A stretch of 64,000 nt of DNA from Achatina immaculata (taxonomy: Eukaryota > Mollusca > Gastropoda > Stylommatophora > Achatinidae). The position numbers and the translations under genes are program-made. The notes below the pieces were generated by a model. The model worked only from the letters and a program-made list of their open reading frames with translations, searched no databases and was not told the origin of the DNA. Below, in pieces: positions 22,578 to 34,184 of this stretch. Each line of letters begins with the position of its first letter. The first letter of the stretch is position 1. The stretch spans positions 47,656,866 to 47,720,865 of the forward strand of contig CM019717.1 in assembly GCA_009760885.1 (NCBI GenBank), given 5' to 3'.

Positions 22578-22990
22578 TGGGGAACCCCTATTGGTGGCCT
22601 ACAGACGGGACAAGAACCTCAGGGACCTTTTAATTCGTAGTCATCTTAAGACAGATGACACTTTTTATGGTACCAGACGTTGCGGACGCCGTAGATGTAA
22701 TACTTGTCCGTTTGTTGTCGAGGATAGCCAGATCTCCTTCCCTAAGTCCACGTTATCAGTTCAGGAGGGTTTCACTTGTACTTCACATAATGTTATTTAT
22801 GCTATCATGTGCAAACGTTGCGGTTTGAAGTACATAGGGGAGACTGGCTTACGATTAGGAGATCGATTTCGCCAGCATCTCAATGATATTTCTAAGAGGG
22901 CCTAGACACCTGTGGCTAAATATTTTTGCTTTAGCAACCACAGGGGTAAACAGGATATTTCTGTTAGTGTGATCCGCTCTTGTTCTGCTG
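22578..22990 (+). pseudogene. Penelope-like GIY-YIG endonuclease domain, inverted copy
   Basis: Plus-strand duplicate of the EN domain of the adjacent element: RRCGRRRCNTCPF, then KRCGLKYIGETGLRLGDRFR, ending at a stop after SKRA. After the stop the frame continues with TPVAKYF and ISVSVIRSCS, the expected C-terminal region, so the TAG at about 22903-22905 is a nonsense change. The left arm has a different lesion at the same place. Confidence 0.8.
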
Positions 22991-23949
22991 ATGTACGATC
23001 TCGGAGGGTCCTATAACAAAGCCTTATTTTCCAGACTGGCTGTCTTCACCCAACTAGAATTAACAATGTCTTCAGCTTTCTGTAACTTCTTTATTTTTCC
23101 ACTTTTTAAAAAACTCTACTTTCTTTCTCTATGCTACCCTTCCCTACCACCACCCTACTTTCTTCTCTGCCAACATATTGGTGTCTTTAGGGTCTTGTCC
23201 TATTCACCAGTTTCACATTTTCTCCCTGCAGGTGTTTATGTTCTTCATTCTTTATCTCTCCACGTCCCCTTTCCCTCCCCTCTTCCCCCCCCCCCCCCGA
23301 CACCTCTAGCGGCTATTATGTTTCTATTGCCTTCCCTCACCCCTTTCTCCCACTTGTTCTCCTCCTCTCCACCTCTTCTTTACGATTGGCTATATCGGCC
23401 ATCTTTTGTTGGAGGTAGTGTGGTCTTTCCTTCTCCCTTCTACTACACACATTTCTGTTTTTGGCTTGGAGGAAGACACATTCAGATAAGTTTTCGTGTT
23501 TTTGTCTCGTTGTGTATGTATCCTCAAATAAGGCTCAGGCCGAAATATCGGATGTTGTATGTTTTTCATTTATACATTCTCATACTTTCTATTCGTTTTT
23601 TTCCTCACCTTACTCACTCCCTCCCTCACTTTGTAAAACTGCACCATACACCTCTGTCTACCTTATTCTTTTACTTTACCGTACCAAAGCCTCGTTGTTT
23701 CCTATTTATAAAAAAAATTATTCTTGAAACTAACTTCATGTAAAAAGTATTCGTTCGTTTGTTGTTGTTGTTCAAGTATGCACCAGACATGGCAGGAGAC
23801 CATGTGTATGTTTGTCTAAAGTTGGTACCTGCTAGAGAGACTGAATCTAAGCTATGAAATTTCTGTGTCATGACCTCGTTTCTTTCCGGGTGTCACGATT
23901 CTCATGTCAACTGAACAGTTACTAATGACTTCGCTGTCAAACGCCCTTT

Positions 23950-24132
23950 TTTTTAGAGCTGCTAGATAGCGCAATTCGTTAGTACATTGTTCTCTCGTGG
24001 TTAGACGGCTACTTGTCCTACTGGAGTTCTTGGGTCGAATTCCAGGTAATTCTCTTGTGATTTTTCTTCTATCACGTCTCACTAAAGTACTTTGTCCACG
24101 ATTTTTTCCGAGTTCTAATCCTACAAAACTGT
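23950..24132 (+). mobile_element. SINE S1 copy
   Basis: Plus-strand S1 with degenerate tRNA head (TAGCGCAATTCGTTAG as box A region; GGTCGAATTCC as box B) and the S1 body CTCACTAAAGTACTTTGTCC. Shared with copy B (62190-62335). Its 3' end was the target of the L-A retrotransposon at 24144. Confidence 0.65.
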
Positions 24133-24158
24133 TCTCTTAGATTCAGTTTAATTTCAAT

Positions 24159-25212
24159 TCAAGTGCCATGCCATATGGCGTAGGAAATCATTTCTCTCCA
24201 CAATTCCCTGTCTTTAAACTTGATTATGAGATCCGCCGGTGACTTTCTTCCTAGCCACACTGATATCTCATCTAGTAACTTCTCTCTCTGTCTTCCTCTG
24301 TCTCTTCTTCCTTCAATTTTTCCAGTTGCCACAGTGTGTTCCAATTTTCCTCTTCTCAAGAAATGTCCTATAAATCTCGCTTGTTTGCCTCTGATCTTTG
24401 CTATAATTTGCTTTTTAACTCCACCCTCTTTTAGGACTTCTTCACTGGTTTTCTTGTCTGTCCATAGTACCTTCAACATCCTTCATCTCCATGGCCTCCA
24501 TTTCTCGCTGTACTCTCTTATTCATAGCCCATGCTTCACACTCATAAAACAAAAGTGGCTCGATGTAACATTTAAGTACTTGTAATCTTGTTTCCATTGA
24601 TGCGAATTTGTTGCACAAGATGTGTTTCATTGTTTGGAATGCTGACTTTGCCTGAGCACGTCTGCTTTTTATTTTGTTGTGACATTTCCCATCAGTTGTT
24701 ATAATCGTTGCTAAGTACTTGAATCTATCAACTTGTTTAAGATTTGTGCCATCGATGGTAATTCTACATTTTTGTGGTATTCTTTTCTTTGAGATGACCA
24801 TCACTTCAGTCTTCTTTTTGTTCACTCTGAGACCTTTACTTTTTACTTTCACGATGTCCAGAAGAGCCTGTAGCTCCCCTTCACTTTTAGCAATCAGGAC
24901 TGTGTCATCTGCATATCTTACGTTGTTAAGGTTGTACTCACCAACTGATATTCCTGGCATGTTCTCTATATTTCTCATTATGTTTTCACTGTACAAAGGG
25001 AAAGGTCAGGAGATAAAACACATCCTTGTTTCATTCTTAATTGTATGTCTTTGAATGCTCCTATTTGGTTCTCAACTCTCATTGCAGCTGATTGCTGCCA
25101 GTGTATGTTTCTGATAAGTTTCAGATCTTTCTCATCTGTGTTGATGTCTTCCAGCATTCTTATAATTTCTGCGTGTCTCACTTTATCAAATGCTTTACAG
25201 TAGTCTATGAAG
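24159..25212 (-). pseudogene. L-A reverse transcriptase, C-terminal half
   Basis: Minus-strand pieces in order: CKAFDKVRHAEIIRMLEDIN and KQGCVLSPD (25200-25000), ENIMRNIENMPG...VRYADDTVLIAKSEGELQAL (24990-24860), LKQVDRFKYLATII, then VLKCYIEPLLFYECEAWAM and, after a frame change near 24480, GVKKQIIAKIRGKQARFIGH and LEHTVATGKIEGRRDRGR to WHGT and stop. One-base frameshifts separate the segments near 24985 and 24470. Belongs to the element at 24144-30476. Confidence 0.8.
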
Positions 25213-25563
25213 CTGGGTAAAGCTGGGGCGACCATCCCCAACCCAGCGCGTCACAGGTGGCGGATGGTGAAAGTCCTCCAGATATGGAGGATCCCTGTGA
25301 ATAAGGAGTTGTCCAAATAAGCAGGCGCGGACCAACTGGCGGTAGACTCAGAGAGCGAGGTGGGGTAGTAAGTGGCTCTACAACTCCTATAAAGTGCCTC
25401 AGGTGCTCAGTGAAGGGAATACCAGGCGGGTCAGAGGCGCCTTAAAACCTCTCGCTCCCGCTGCCTTGCGGGTAGGACAGGGAGTCCAAAGGCTAGCGGA
25501 GAGTCCGTATACAAACCGACAGAAGGCAACGGGAAACCACTGTTGTAGTTCCCAAGAGTAGTT

Positions 25564-26640
25564 ATGCTTGAACAGAATAATCGATTCGTCATGAACGACG
25601 TTAATGGATGTTCCTCTGGAACAGCCTCGTCCGGTAGGGCAGCTCACGAGCCACAGGTGAGGCCAGATCGTCATCAAGCTACTGGTGGCAAAACTAACAA
25701 GTTCAAAATAGCAACACGGAATGTTAGAACTTTATTCCAGGCTGGAAAATTAGAAAATGTAAAGTTGGAAATGGAAAGGATGAAGATCAACATATTAGGA
25801 AAGAGTGAAGTTAGATGGACAGGTACAGGGAAGATAAACTCAGATAAATATACAATAATATATTCAGGAAGTGAGAAACATGAACGAGGAGTAGGAATTA
25901 TATGTGATGAACAAACGGCAAGGACAATTGTAGGATATTTGAACATCTCGGACAGAGTCCTGCTAGCCCAACTGAAAGGACAACCAATAAACATAAATAT
26001 TATACAAGTGTACGCTCCAACATCTGAAAGTTCTGAAGAAGACGTACAGATATTTTATAATGACATAGAGACAGCACAAAAACACACAAAGTCACATGAA
26101 GTTACCATAGTCATGGGAGATTTTAATGCCAAAGTTGGTAAAGGAAGAACTTCAGACATCGTTGGTGACTATGGAGTGGGGGAGAGGAATGACAGAGGTT
26201 ATAAATTAATTGAATGAGCAAGAATACACAGCATGGTTGTAGGAAACACCTGGTTTAAACAACATCCTCGAAGACTGGCAACGTGGTGCAGCCCAGACAA
26301 AAAGACTTTTAACCAGATAGACTACATATTAATCAACAAACGATTCCGCAATGCATTACTGACAACAAAAACCATGCCAGGAGCTGACTGCAATAGTGAC
26401 CATGATCCACTCTGTGGAAAAGTTAGAACAAAGCTAAAGAAAGCAGGAAGAAAAGTGAGAAAAATCAAACTGAATACAGAACTTCTTAAAAATGACCAAG
26501 AACTGCGAGAACAATACAAAGTTATTATAACAAATAGATACAATGCAATAGCAAAGATAAATAGTATAGATGAACAATGGGAAATGTTAAGAAATTTTAT
26601 CCACCAAACTGTTAAGGAGATAATACCACCAAAAAAAAAA
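25564..26640 (+). pseudogene. L-A APE-type endonuclease
   Basis: From ATG 25564: KIATRNVRTLFQAGKLENV, LGKSEVRWTGTG, IIQVYAPTSESSEE, VTIVMGDFNAKVGKG, then an in-frame TGA at 26215-26217 (after LIE). In the same frame it resumes with MVVGNTWFKQHPRRLATW and DYILINKRFR, ending with the catalytic NSDHDPL motif (about 26394-26414). An eleven-A run at about 26630-26641 then shifts the frame before the RT. Family: exonuclease-endonuclease-phosphatase fold that nicks target DNA. Confidence 0.82.
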
Positions 26641-26659
26641 AGCCTCTAAAAATAAATGA

Positions 26660-28518
26660 ATGACAGACGACATCTTAGGACTGATGGACAAGAGGAGGAG
26701 GAATAAAAATAACGAGGAAAAATATAGCAAGATAAATAAAGAAATAAGACGCAAATGCAGAGAAGCAAAAGAAGTGTGGTTAAATGAACAGTGCAGACAG
26801 ATAGAGGACTCTCATAATAAAGACAGCAAAAACATGCACAAACGAATTAATGAACTCACAGGCAGGAAAACAAAATATACCACAGGATGCCTGAAATTGA
26901 AAGAAGGTAAAATGTTAATGAGAAAAGAAGACATTGTGGACAGGTGGACAGAATATATCGGTGAGCTATACGGAGAAGAAAGACCAGAATTAACACCAGA
27001 TACTGAAAACTGTGATGGACCGCCAATACTTGAAGATGAAATCATAGATGCCATCAAACACATGAAGAAAGGAAAAGCAACTGGGCCTGATAATATAACA
27101 ATAGAAGAAATAGAGGTACTAGAGGAGACAGGAATAAAAATAATAACCAAGTTACTGAATGACATTTACAACAGTGGTTAGATTCCCAGTGACCTGATTA
27201 AATCCACGTTTATAGCACTACCAAAGAAACCAGGTGCAAAGGAATGTGATGACCACCGGACTATCAGCCTCTCATGTCACATAACGAAGCTACTTCTGAG
27301 AATAATTATGAGAAGAACAAGGAAAAAGATAAAAATGGAAATAGCAGATGAACAGTGTTGATTTGTTGAAGGAAAAGGAACACACAATGCCATTTATGCT
27401 TTACGAACACTAACAGAAAGAACTTTATAAGTACAGAAAGATCTCTACTTATGCTTCATTGATTACACCAAGGCATTTGACAAGGTGAAACATAATGAAA
27501 TTATTAAAATGCTTGAAGACATCAATATAGACGGCAAAGACCTGAGGATTGTAAAACATCTATACTGGCAGCAAGAAGCAGCAGTTCGAGTTGAAAATAC
27601 AATTGGAAAATATCAATCTATAAAACAAGGGATGCGACAAGGATGTGTACTATCTCCAGACTTTTTTTCTCTGTATAGCGAGAATATTCTAAGAACGATC
27701 ATCACAGAACCAGGCATAAAAATTGGAGGATACAATATTAACAACCTTCGGTATGCTGACGACACAGTACTGATAGCTGAGAACCAACAAGACCTGCAAA
27801 ATCTCTTGGATAAAGTCGCCAAAGAAAGTGAACAGAAAGGCCTTACTTTGAACATCAAAAAGACAGAGACTATGGTTATATCTAAGAAACAGAATCCACC
27901 AGTATGCAGTATTAAATTAAATGGAACTATTCTAAAGCAGGTGCAGAAATTCAAATACTTTGGAGCAGTAATAACTTCAGATGGGAAATGCAGAACAGAA
28001 ATTAGAAACAGAATAGGCCAAGCAAAGGCTGCATTTCAGAGAATGAGAAACATATTAGCTAACACATCTTTATCAATGAATGTTTGAAAACGAGTCCTAA
28101 AATGCTATATTGAACCTATCTTGTTATATGGAAGTGAATCATGGACAATAGGCAAGTCTGCACAAAAATCATTGGAAGCAGCAGAAATGTGGTTTATTAG
28201 AAGAATGTTGCGAATCCCCTGGACAGCAAAGTAACTAATGAAGAATGTATGAGAAGAGCTGGAGAGACAAAAAAACCTTGTCAAAAAGATAGACAATGTA
28301 CTTTCATAGGACATGCAATGAGAAGAGAGGGGATTGAAAATATTATAACAACAGGAAAAATAGAAGGAAGAAGATCAAGAGGAAGACCAAGAGAAATGAT
28401 ACTGGACAGTCTGACGGGATGGTGTGAGAGGAGATCACTAACTGAGCTGATGGCCTGCATGAAGGATCGTGTACTCTGGAGAAGCATAATAGCCAACGCC
28501 AGTCGGCACGGTACCTGA
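26660..28518 (+). pseudogene. L-A reverse transcriptase
   Basis: Segments: DDILGLMDKRRR and KGKATGPDNITIEEIEVLEE up to a TAG at 27179-27181, further stops near 27359 and 27427, then FIDYTKAFDKVKHNEIIKML, MRQGCVLSPDFFSLYSENIL, LRYADDTVLIAENQQDLQNL (YADD 27752-27763), KYFGAVITSDGKC, stop at 28085-28087, LKCYIEPILLYGSESWTI, and the C-terminal IEGRRSRGRPREMILDSL to ASRHGT. The YADD box is intact, but at least five nonsense or frameshift changes rule out a working product. Confidence 0.82.
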
Positions 28519-28598
28519 TGATGATGATGATGATGAGTCTATGAAGTATAAGTATAGGTCCGTCTTTACTTCTATTGATCTTTCCATCAGTGTTCTCA

Positions 28599-28599
<1 letters not shown>

Positions 28600-28626
<27 letters not shown>
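28600..28626. repeat. (AT)n microsatellite
   Basis: About 13 AT units, just inside the outer L-A element after the nested insertion. Confidence 0.9.
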
Positions 28627-28631
<5 letters not shown>

Positions 28632-29675
28632 TACTTGTGCCTTTTCTTTAGACGAAGTCATACTGTTCTTCAGCGATTTCTGGTTTTATTTTTCTCTTGA
28701 CTCTTCTCATAACAATATGAAGTAGGATTTTGGTAACATGTCTCATAAGACTAATGGTTCGATGGTCTTCACATTCAACTGCATCATGTTTCTTTGATAG
28801 AGCAGTGAAAATTGATTGCAAAAGGTCTGGTGGGACATAGTTACTGTTATAGATGTCATTCAACAGTCTGGTAACTATTTCTATGCCAAGCTCTCCTAAT
28901 GCATCCAATTCTTCCTTGGTGATTTTGTCTGGTCTTGGTGCTTTCTTGTTTTTCATGTGTTTGGTGGCTTCTTCCACTTCAGCTTTTATTATGTGGAGCC
29001 CTTAATTATTATTTTGTATATCTATTTCGCTTCTATTATCCTCATAGAGTTCTCTAATGTATTCGCTCCATGTTGCCATTATTTCATCTCTGCCCATTAC
29101 TGCATGCCCCTCCTTTGACTTTAGGCAACCAGTCTTGTTGTATGTCCTTTTGTTTGTTAACTCCTTTGTTTGTACATATCTCTTGTGTTTCCATGATGGT
29201 GTTCTTCTATTTCACTACATTTCTTATTTAGCCGCTCCTCCTTAGCTTTATTGCATTTGTGTCTATTTATTTTGTCATATTCATCTTTACCTTCCTTAAG
29301 ACTTCTTCTCCGATCCATTAGTTGCAAAATTTCTTCTGTCATCCACCCGTTTAGTGTCTTTTATTTGGAGGTAGGATTTTGATAGATGTTTTTTTGAATA
29401 GAATCTTTGAGCATATTCCATTGTTCATCAGTTGTTTCAATTTTCTTTATAGCATTATATCTATTATGTACTATGGTCCTGTATTGTTCTTGTATTGTTT
29501 TATCTTTCCATAACAGCTCTCTATCTAGTTCTTTTTTTAGCTGCTATTTTTAATTGCTTTAGCCTGATTCTCACTTTTCCTACGACTGGGATGTGGTCAC
29601 TGTTGCAATCTGCACTTGGTCTTGTTTTCACGGATATTAGTGAGTTCTTGAATCTTATGTTGATCATAATGTAAT

Positions 29676-30244
29676 CTATCTGGTTAAGTATGTTATTATT
29701 TGCGCTTTTCCATGTCCATAGTCGCCTAGGGTGTTGTTGAAACCAATATTTCCTATTACCATTTTATTCTTTTCTGCCCACTCAATCAACATCTCACCTC
29801 TTGTATTTCTGATACCTAGTCCATATTTGCCAGTAGCTTCATTGTCTTGTTCAGTCCCTACTTTCGCGTTTAAATCACCTAGCACAAAGTTTCTTCCTGT
29901 GGTTAGTACTGTTTCATTGCCATGTCCAGATTGTTATAAAATTCTTTTATCTCATCATCAGAGCTTTCTGAAGTTGGTGTGTATACTTGGATGAGATTTG
30001 TGTCAATTGGATGGCCCTGTAATTTAACCATTAACACTCTGTCTGATATGCACCAGAAGTCTTTCACAGTTCTTGCTGTCTTCTTATCCAGTATTATGTC
30101 AGATCTATTTCTATGCTGGTTTCCCCTGGAATATATTATTTTGAAGTCTTTATGATATCTGCTACCTGCTCCGGTCCATCTCATTTCACATAAACCAAGG
30201 ATGTTAATTTCCATTCTTTTCATTTCTTGTTCGATGTTTTCCAA
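29676..30244 (-). pseudogene. L-A endonuclease of the outer element
   Basis: The minus strand encodes EINILGLCEMRWTGAGSRYH, LVKLQG-like residues, LIQVYTPTSESSDDEIKEFY and, after a frame change near 29895, MLGDLNAKVGTEQDNEATGK and WAEKNKMVIGNIGFNNTLGD. The frame is lost downstream of 29676 before the catalytic SDH. Lies between the element's 5' leader (30245-30476) and its RT (28977-28648). Confidence 0.75.
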
Positions 30245-31110
30245 GTTCTGTTAATGTTCTAATGTTCCATGTTGCAATTACTGTGGTATTGCTTTTGTTT
30301 TATTTGCGTACAGTAGTTGGATGATGATCTGGTATCACCTGTCGCACGTGATGGTCCCTACTGGACGAGGTGGTTCCACTGGAACCCTTATTAATGTCGT
30401 TATGATTCAGATAATTGTAGATTGTCATGATTGTTCTTGGGAATGTACGGTGTTGGTTTCCCCTTACCTTCCACCGTCTCTTAGATTACGGTAGTTTATC
30501 TTTGTGTTTATATATCATTTCAAACTCGGAAATTTTATCTGTAAGCTACCCCCATGGGAACAACTGTGTTAAGAGCACACTTATTTTAACATAGATCTGT
30601 TTGCTTAAAAACTCTGACCTACTTCTGTAGCCCAGAAACTTGTAGCAATCGACGCTAATTGTAATTGTTATTTTTGTAAAATGTAATGTCAGGTTGGTGG
30701 ACAGATGGGGACATGAGAATCTCTGGCAGGGATGAGGAAAATCTGGTGTGAAACCAATGAATCCAGGACGTGACAAGCCAATGGGTCTTTACAACAATGG
30801 CTATCAGAATGATGTAAACAAAACGGAGCCAGTAGACTATAGGTGGCGGGGAATGGATATTGTTGAAGTACTCATCGGATTCCTCATCCCAAAGTCGGAG
30901 TGTCTTTGTGGAACCGTCTGACATGGAGAAGGGACTTAAGTACACCCACCAGAGGCTGGAAAACAAAGTTTTGGCCAGGCCGGCCTACACCACTGTCTTC
31001 GTGGCAGTCTGAGCAAGACCACAGTCTGCCCTAGCAAGGAAAGAAGTCAGAGGTACCCAATCAAAAGGCGCATCGCAAAAATCAAGGTAACACGCATTAT
31101 CGCTAATGAA

Positions 31111-32088
31111 ATGTCTCTATCTGCAGTTTTCAAACATGGTGCTCGCCCTGTGAAGACTAACCAGGCAGGTTATGACCACATAGACAAGAGAGGAGAGGAA
31201 GTTGAGAGCAGGCAGGATGATAATGGACTTCTCCTGATCAACCAGCCAATGGATCCCCCAACATTTTACTCAAGGGCTTGGCATACAACCTCAACACCAG
31301 ATTTTGCATTCCACTTTCCAGACCTGAAGTGGAACATTACACGCGAAGTTGGAAAACAACTTGGAGGTAGCGACCATCGACCAGTCTTCCTGACAATAGA
31401 AAATGAACTCCTTAACACCAGTAGCCCTCTCCTCAGATGGAACTATAAAAAAACAAACTGGACAATATACAGACATCATACAGGTATCCTGGTGGGACAG
31501 CTGTCCATAGAAGGTAAGGATATTAACAGCACAGTGAAGGAATTCAATGCTTGTATCCTTCAGGCCGCCCGTGAAACTATTCTCAGAGGAGCTCATAGTA
31601 ACTATAAACCATACTGGTCTAGTGAGCTGGGAAAACTCCATGATGATGTGGAAACAGCTCAAAAGCAAGCAGAAAATAGACCATGCCAAGAACACCACAA
31701 TAATTACCAATATGCTAAGGCCAAATTTCAGAGAGCCAAGCTGCAAGCCAGACGGGAAAGTTGGAAAGAGAAAACAGAGTCCCTAAACTTTGAAAAGGAT
31801 GGAAGGAAACTGTGGAAACTAATCAAACAGTTAAATGATGAGAGTACTGGAAGAAGTACAAAGATTACACTAATAGAGGATGGGAAAACTCTTACAGGTA
31901 AGCAGGTAGCAGATCACTTTGCTCGCATGTTTGCACAAGACTGCAACATTGATATCCATCCAGAGAAAGAGCCTACAGTGCGCAGTGACCCACAGAAAAA
32001 AGAGGAACAAGTCAGAAAAGTGGAGGTCATGGACGCACCAATCACACGCAGTGAGTACCAGGACCAGATGGAGTGTCCAGTGAAATGA
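31111..32088 (+). pseudogene. L-B endonuclease C-terminus and RT N-terminal region
   Basis: A frame of 325 codons. It contains LLLINQPMDPPTFYS, STPDFAFHFPDLKW and the APE-endonuclease catalytic GGSDHRPVFLTI (about 31361-31395), then a basic linker rich in K/R/Q and the pre-RT block DGRKLWKLIKQLNDES and IEDGKTLTGKQVADHFARMF. The first part of the endonuclease (the usual N- and E-containing motifs) is absent. A frameshift near 32075 moves the RT into another frame. Confidence 0.78.
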
Positions 32089-33069
32089 TCAAGAACCTGG
32101 GAATGGCAGCAGTGGGAAAGCTGTTGGATATTTTCAATATGTGCTGGAGTACAGGTAAGTTACCTCAAATCTGGAAGGAAGCAAACATGGTACCACTGCT
32201 AAAGCCAGGGAAAAATAGTGATAAAGCTTCTAACTACAGGCTAATCAGCCTCACTAGCCGCCTCTGCAAAACGATGGAAGGCATCATTGACCTGAGGCTA
32301 AAATGGTAGTGAAAAAAAATGAAAGTGAAAACCTCATTCCACAACAAGCAGGATTTAGGCAGTACAGAAGATCAAGTGACCTATCTCCCTCAAGAAATTG
32401 AGGATGCATTCCAAGAGAAAAACCTTGTACTAGCAGCTTGGATAGACCTGATGAAAGCCTTTGATAAAGTATGGGAAAAAATGTCAGCTGTGGAAAGTAA
32501 GAAGCTGCAATGTGAATGGAAGACTGTACAACTGGATAAAGTCCTGTTTACACAATAGAAGAGTTAGAGTAGTAATGGATGGACACAAAAGCCAGAAAGT
32601 ACTGCTGCGATATGGTGTACCACAAGGAATCCTTTCACCTACAATATTCCTGGTATTCATTAATGACCTGGTCAAGAAACTTCCCTATGGAATCAAAGCG
32701 GCACTGTATGCAGATGATCTGGTCATGTGGTGTACAGACAGTTGCTACACAGAGACTCTAAAGAGTAGCAAACATCTTAGCATCATAGACAAACAAATGG
32801 TGAGAACAGAGAAATCAAGTAGCACTCTGTTCACTCTCTCATCTAAACAGAAAGCAGGTAAGATCTTTGTAAATGAAATATCCTTAAAGATGGACAACCA
32901 ACCCACTTACTTAAGAGTGACTCTTGACTCAAAACTGGCCTGGAAGCAACATATCAACAGTGCAGAAGCACAAGCCAGAAGAAAACTAGCCATATTAAGA
33001 AAACTGAGTGGAACCACATGGGGAGCTAGTGAAAGAATGTATATCAGCAAAGTATTCTACCACATTTAG
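32073..33069 (+). pseudogene. L-B reverse transcriptase
   Basis: In three overlapping frames: LPQIWKEANMVPLLKPGKNS and SNYRLISLTSRLCKTMEGI, stop near 32309, LVLAAWIDLMKAFDKVWEK, then RYGVPQGILSPTIFLVFIND, AALYADDLVMWC (YADD 32707-32718) and KLAWKQHINSAEAQARRKL. The motif order is that of a LINE RT. Frameshifts at about 32310 and 32500 and a stop at 33067. Confidence 0.8.
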
Positions 33070-33234
33070 AATATGGCTCAACATCCAGATGCACAGCATC
33101 AAACACTACGCTACATAATCTAGACAAGGTACAAAATCAGTCGCTACGGATTATCACAGGTGCCATGAGGTCCACACCAGTAGCAGAAAATAGTTGGTAT
33201 TCAAGCGCTAAAGGAATGTAGAGACACAAAGGTC

Positions 33235-34184
33235 ATGAACTTGGGAAAGAAATTCCTCAGCTCTGTAAGCCATCCCCTGAAGGAGAGATTCAATAACTTG
33301 GCACTAAGATGGCTTAAAAGAAGCAGCTTCATTTATCAGGCCAAGCTGATACCTGACCTTCCAACTGCAGTTGCTCCATTATCATCTATTCCAGAGCATA
33401 CACCATGGAAAGAATCAGATTGTACACAAATAACTATTCAGACTGAAGTGAAAGGTGTGCAGAAGGGTGAGATCCAAAGCAGTCCTGTAAGATCAACGGC
33501 CACACTTAGTTTGCTAGATGACAAATATCCATGTGACACCTGGATACGTGTGTATACAGACGGATCTGCACACAATGCCATAAAGAATGGAGGGGCAGGA
33601 GCACATATTGAATATCCAAACAACACAACTGACAAGATTTCCATACCCACTGGAAAATACTGCAACAACTATGATGCAGAAGTTAGGTCAATTATTGCTG
33701 CAGCTGAAAAACTATCACACTCCAGAATTGATACATGCCCCATAGTAATTCTCAGTACTGGAAGCTCTTCAGTGCAACAAACTACCAGACCTCAAGGATG
33801 CATTGTCAAAAAACTGGCCTACAACATGGAGTCACTTTGCAGTGGATTCCCTCTCACTGTGGGATACCAGGCAATGAGAAAGCTGACCGTCTGGCCAAAG
33901 AGGGCACTGAAATGGAGCAACCAGACATACCAATCACCTATAATCAGAAGAAAAGCATGATTAAAACCTACAGGAAGCCACAAACACCACCATATGATGA
34001 CTATCACATGCTAAACAGAAAGGAACAAGTCACCATTTTCCGTGTCTCTGAACAGGACACAGCCGACTCCGAAGTCATATGTATACAAAGTTTAAGGTTG
34101 GTACTACTAATCTATGTACATGTGCCCAGGAGCCACAAACTGTGGAACATACCCTTCAAAACTGCACCAACTACAAGACACTGA
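33235..34184 (+). pseudogene. L-B RNase H domain and C-terminal zinc-like motif
   Basis: WIRVYTDGSAHNAIKNGGAG supplies the first catalytic Asp (TDGS), and YDAEVRSIIAAAEKL the Glu. After a frame change near 33800, QWIPSHCGIPGNEKADRLAK supplies the IPSHxGxxGNExAD block. A terminal VPRSHKLWN...TAPTT stretch corresponds to the PQTVEHILQNC motif seen in the related copy at 43731. The key residues for RNase H are there, but in two frames. Confidence 0.8.

Larger units (their letters stand above)
20411..23665. mobile_element. Penelope-like element with long inverted arms (fold-back)
   Basis: 3,255 bp flanked by a 12-bp target-site duplication TTCTTTTACTTT at 20399-20410 and 23666-23677. The left arm (about 20447-21531) and right arm (about 22578-23665) are inverted copies of the same GIY-YIG domain plus 3' UTR. 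The unique centre holds the RT part on the minus strand. Head-to-head partial copies are typical of Penelope-like insertions. Inserted into SINE S1 sequence and absent from copy B. Each arm holds a hammerhead-like motif (20561-20592 minus; 23521-23553 plus). Confidence 0.85.
25213..28535 (+). mobile_element. RTE-type non-LTR retrotransposon (family L-A), full length, nested
   Basis: 3,323 bp inserted into a minus-strand element of the same family. Target-site duplication AGTCTATGAAG at 25202-25212 and 28536-28546. The 5' leader starts CTGGGTAAAGCTGGGGCGAC and the 3' end is a short (TGA)n tail at 28515-28535. Carries endonuclease and RT reading frames with several disabling changes. Both ends are present, so it was not 5'-truncated on insertion. 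Related proteins are often annotated 'craniofacial development protein 2-like' in invertebrate genomes (from memory). Confidence 0.88.
24144..30476 (-). mobile_element. RTE-type non-LTR retrotransposon (family L-A), near full length, split by nested L-A element
   Basis: Flanked by an 11-bp target-site duplication TCTCTTAGATT at 24133-24143 and 30477-30487. Copy B retains the unoccupied site at about 62328-62338. Minus-strand order: 5' leader with GGAACCACCTCGTCC (about 30370), APE-type endonuclease (30244-29676: LGLCEMRWTGAG, IQVYTPTSES, MLGDLNAKVG), linker, RT (28977-28648: KAPRPDKITKEELD), interruption 25213-28535, RT palm (YADD at 24904-24915) and C-terminus to 24159. Length without the nested element is about 3.0 kb. 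Multiple stops and frameshifts, so dead. Confidence 0.88.

Noticed and set aside
20411..23665. LTR retrotransposon
   Set aside because: The terminal repeats are inverted, not direct, and the enzyme motifs are Penelope RT and GIY-YIG. No protease, integrase or primer-binding site.
22991..23743. 250-residue plus-strand reading frame and the 159-residue minus frame at 20441-20920
   Set aside because: They lie in the 3' UTR part of the Penelope-like element arms. Composition is driven by pyrimidine runs, and the motif-bearing EN domain ends upstream.
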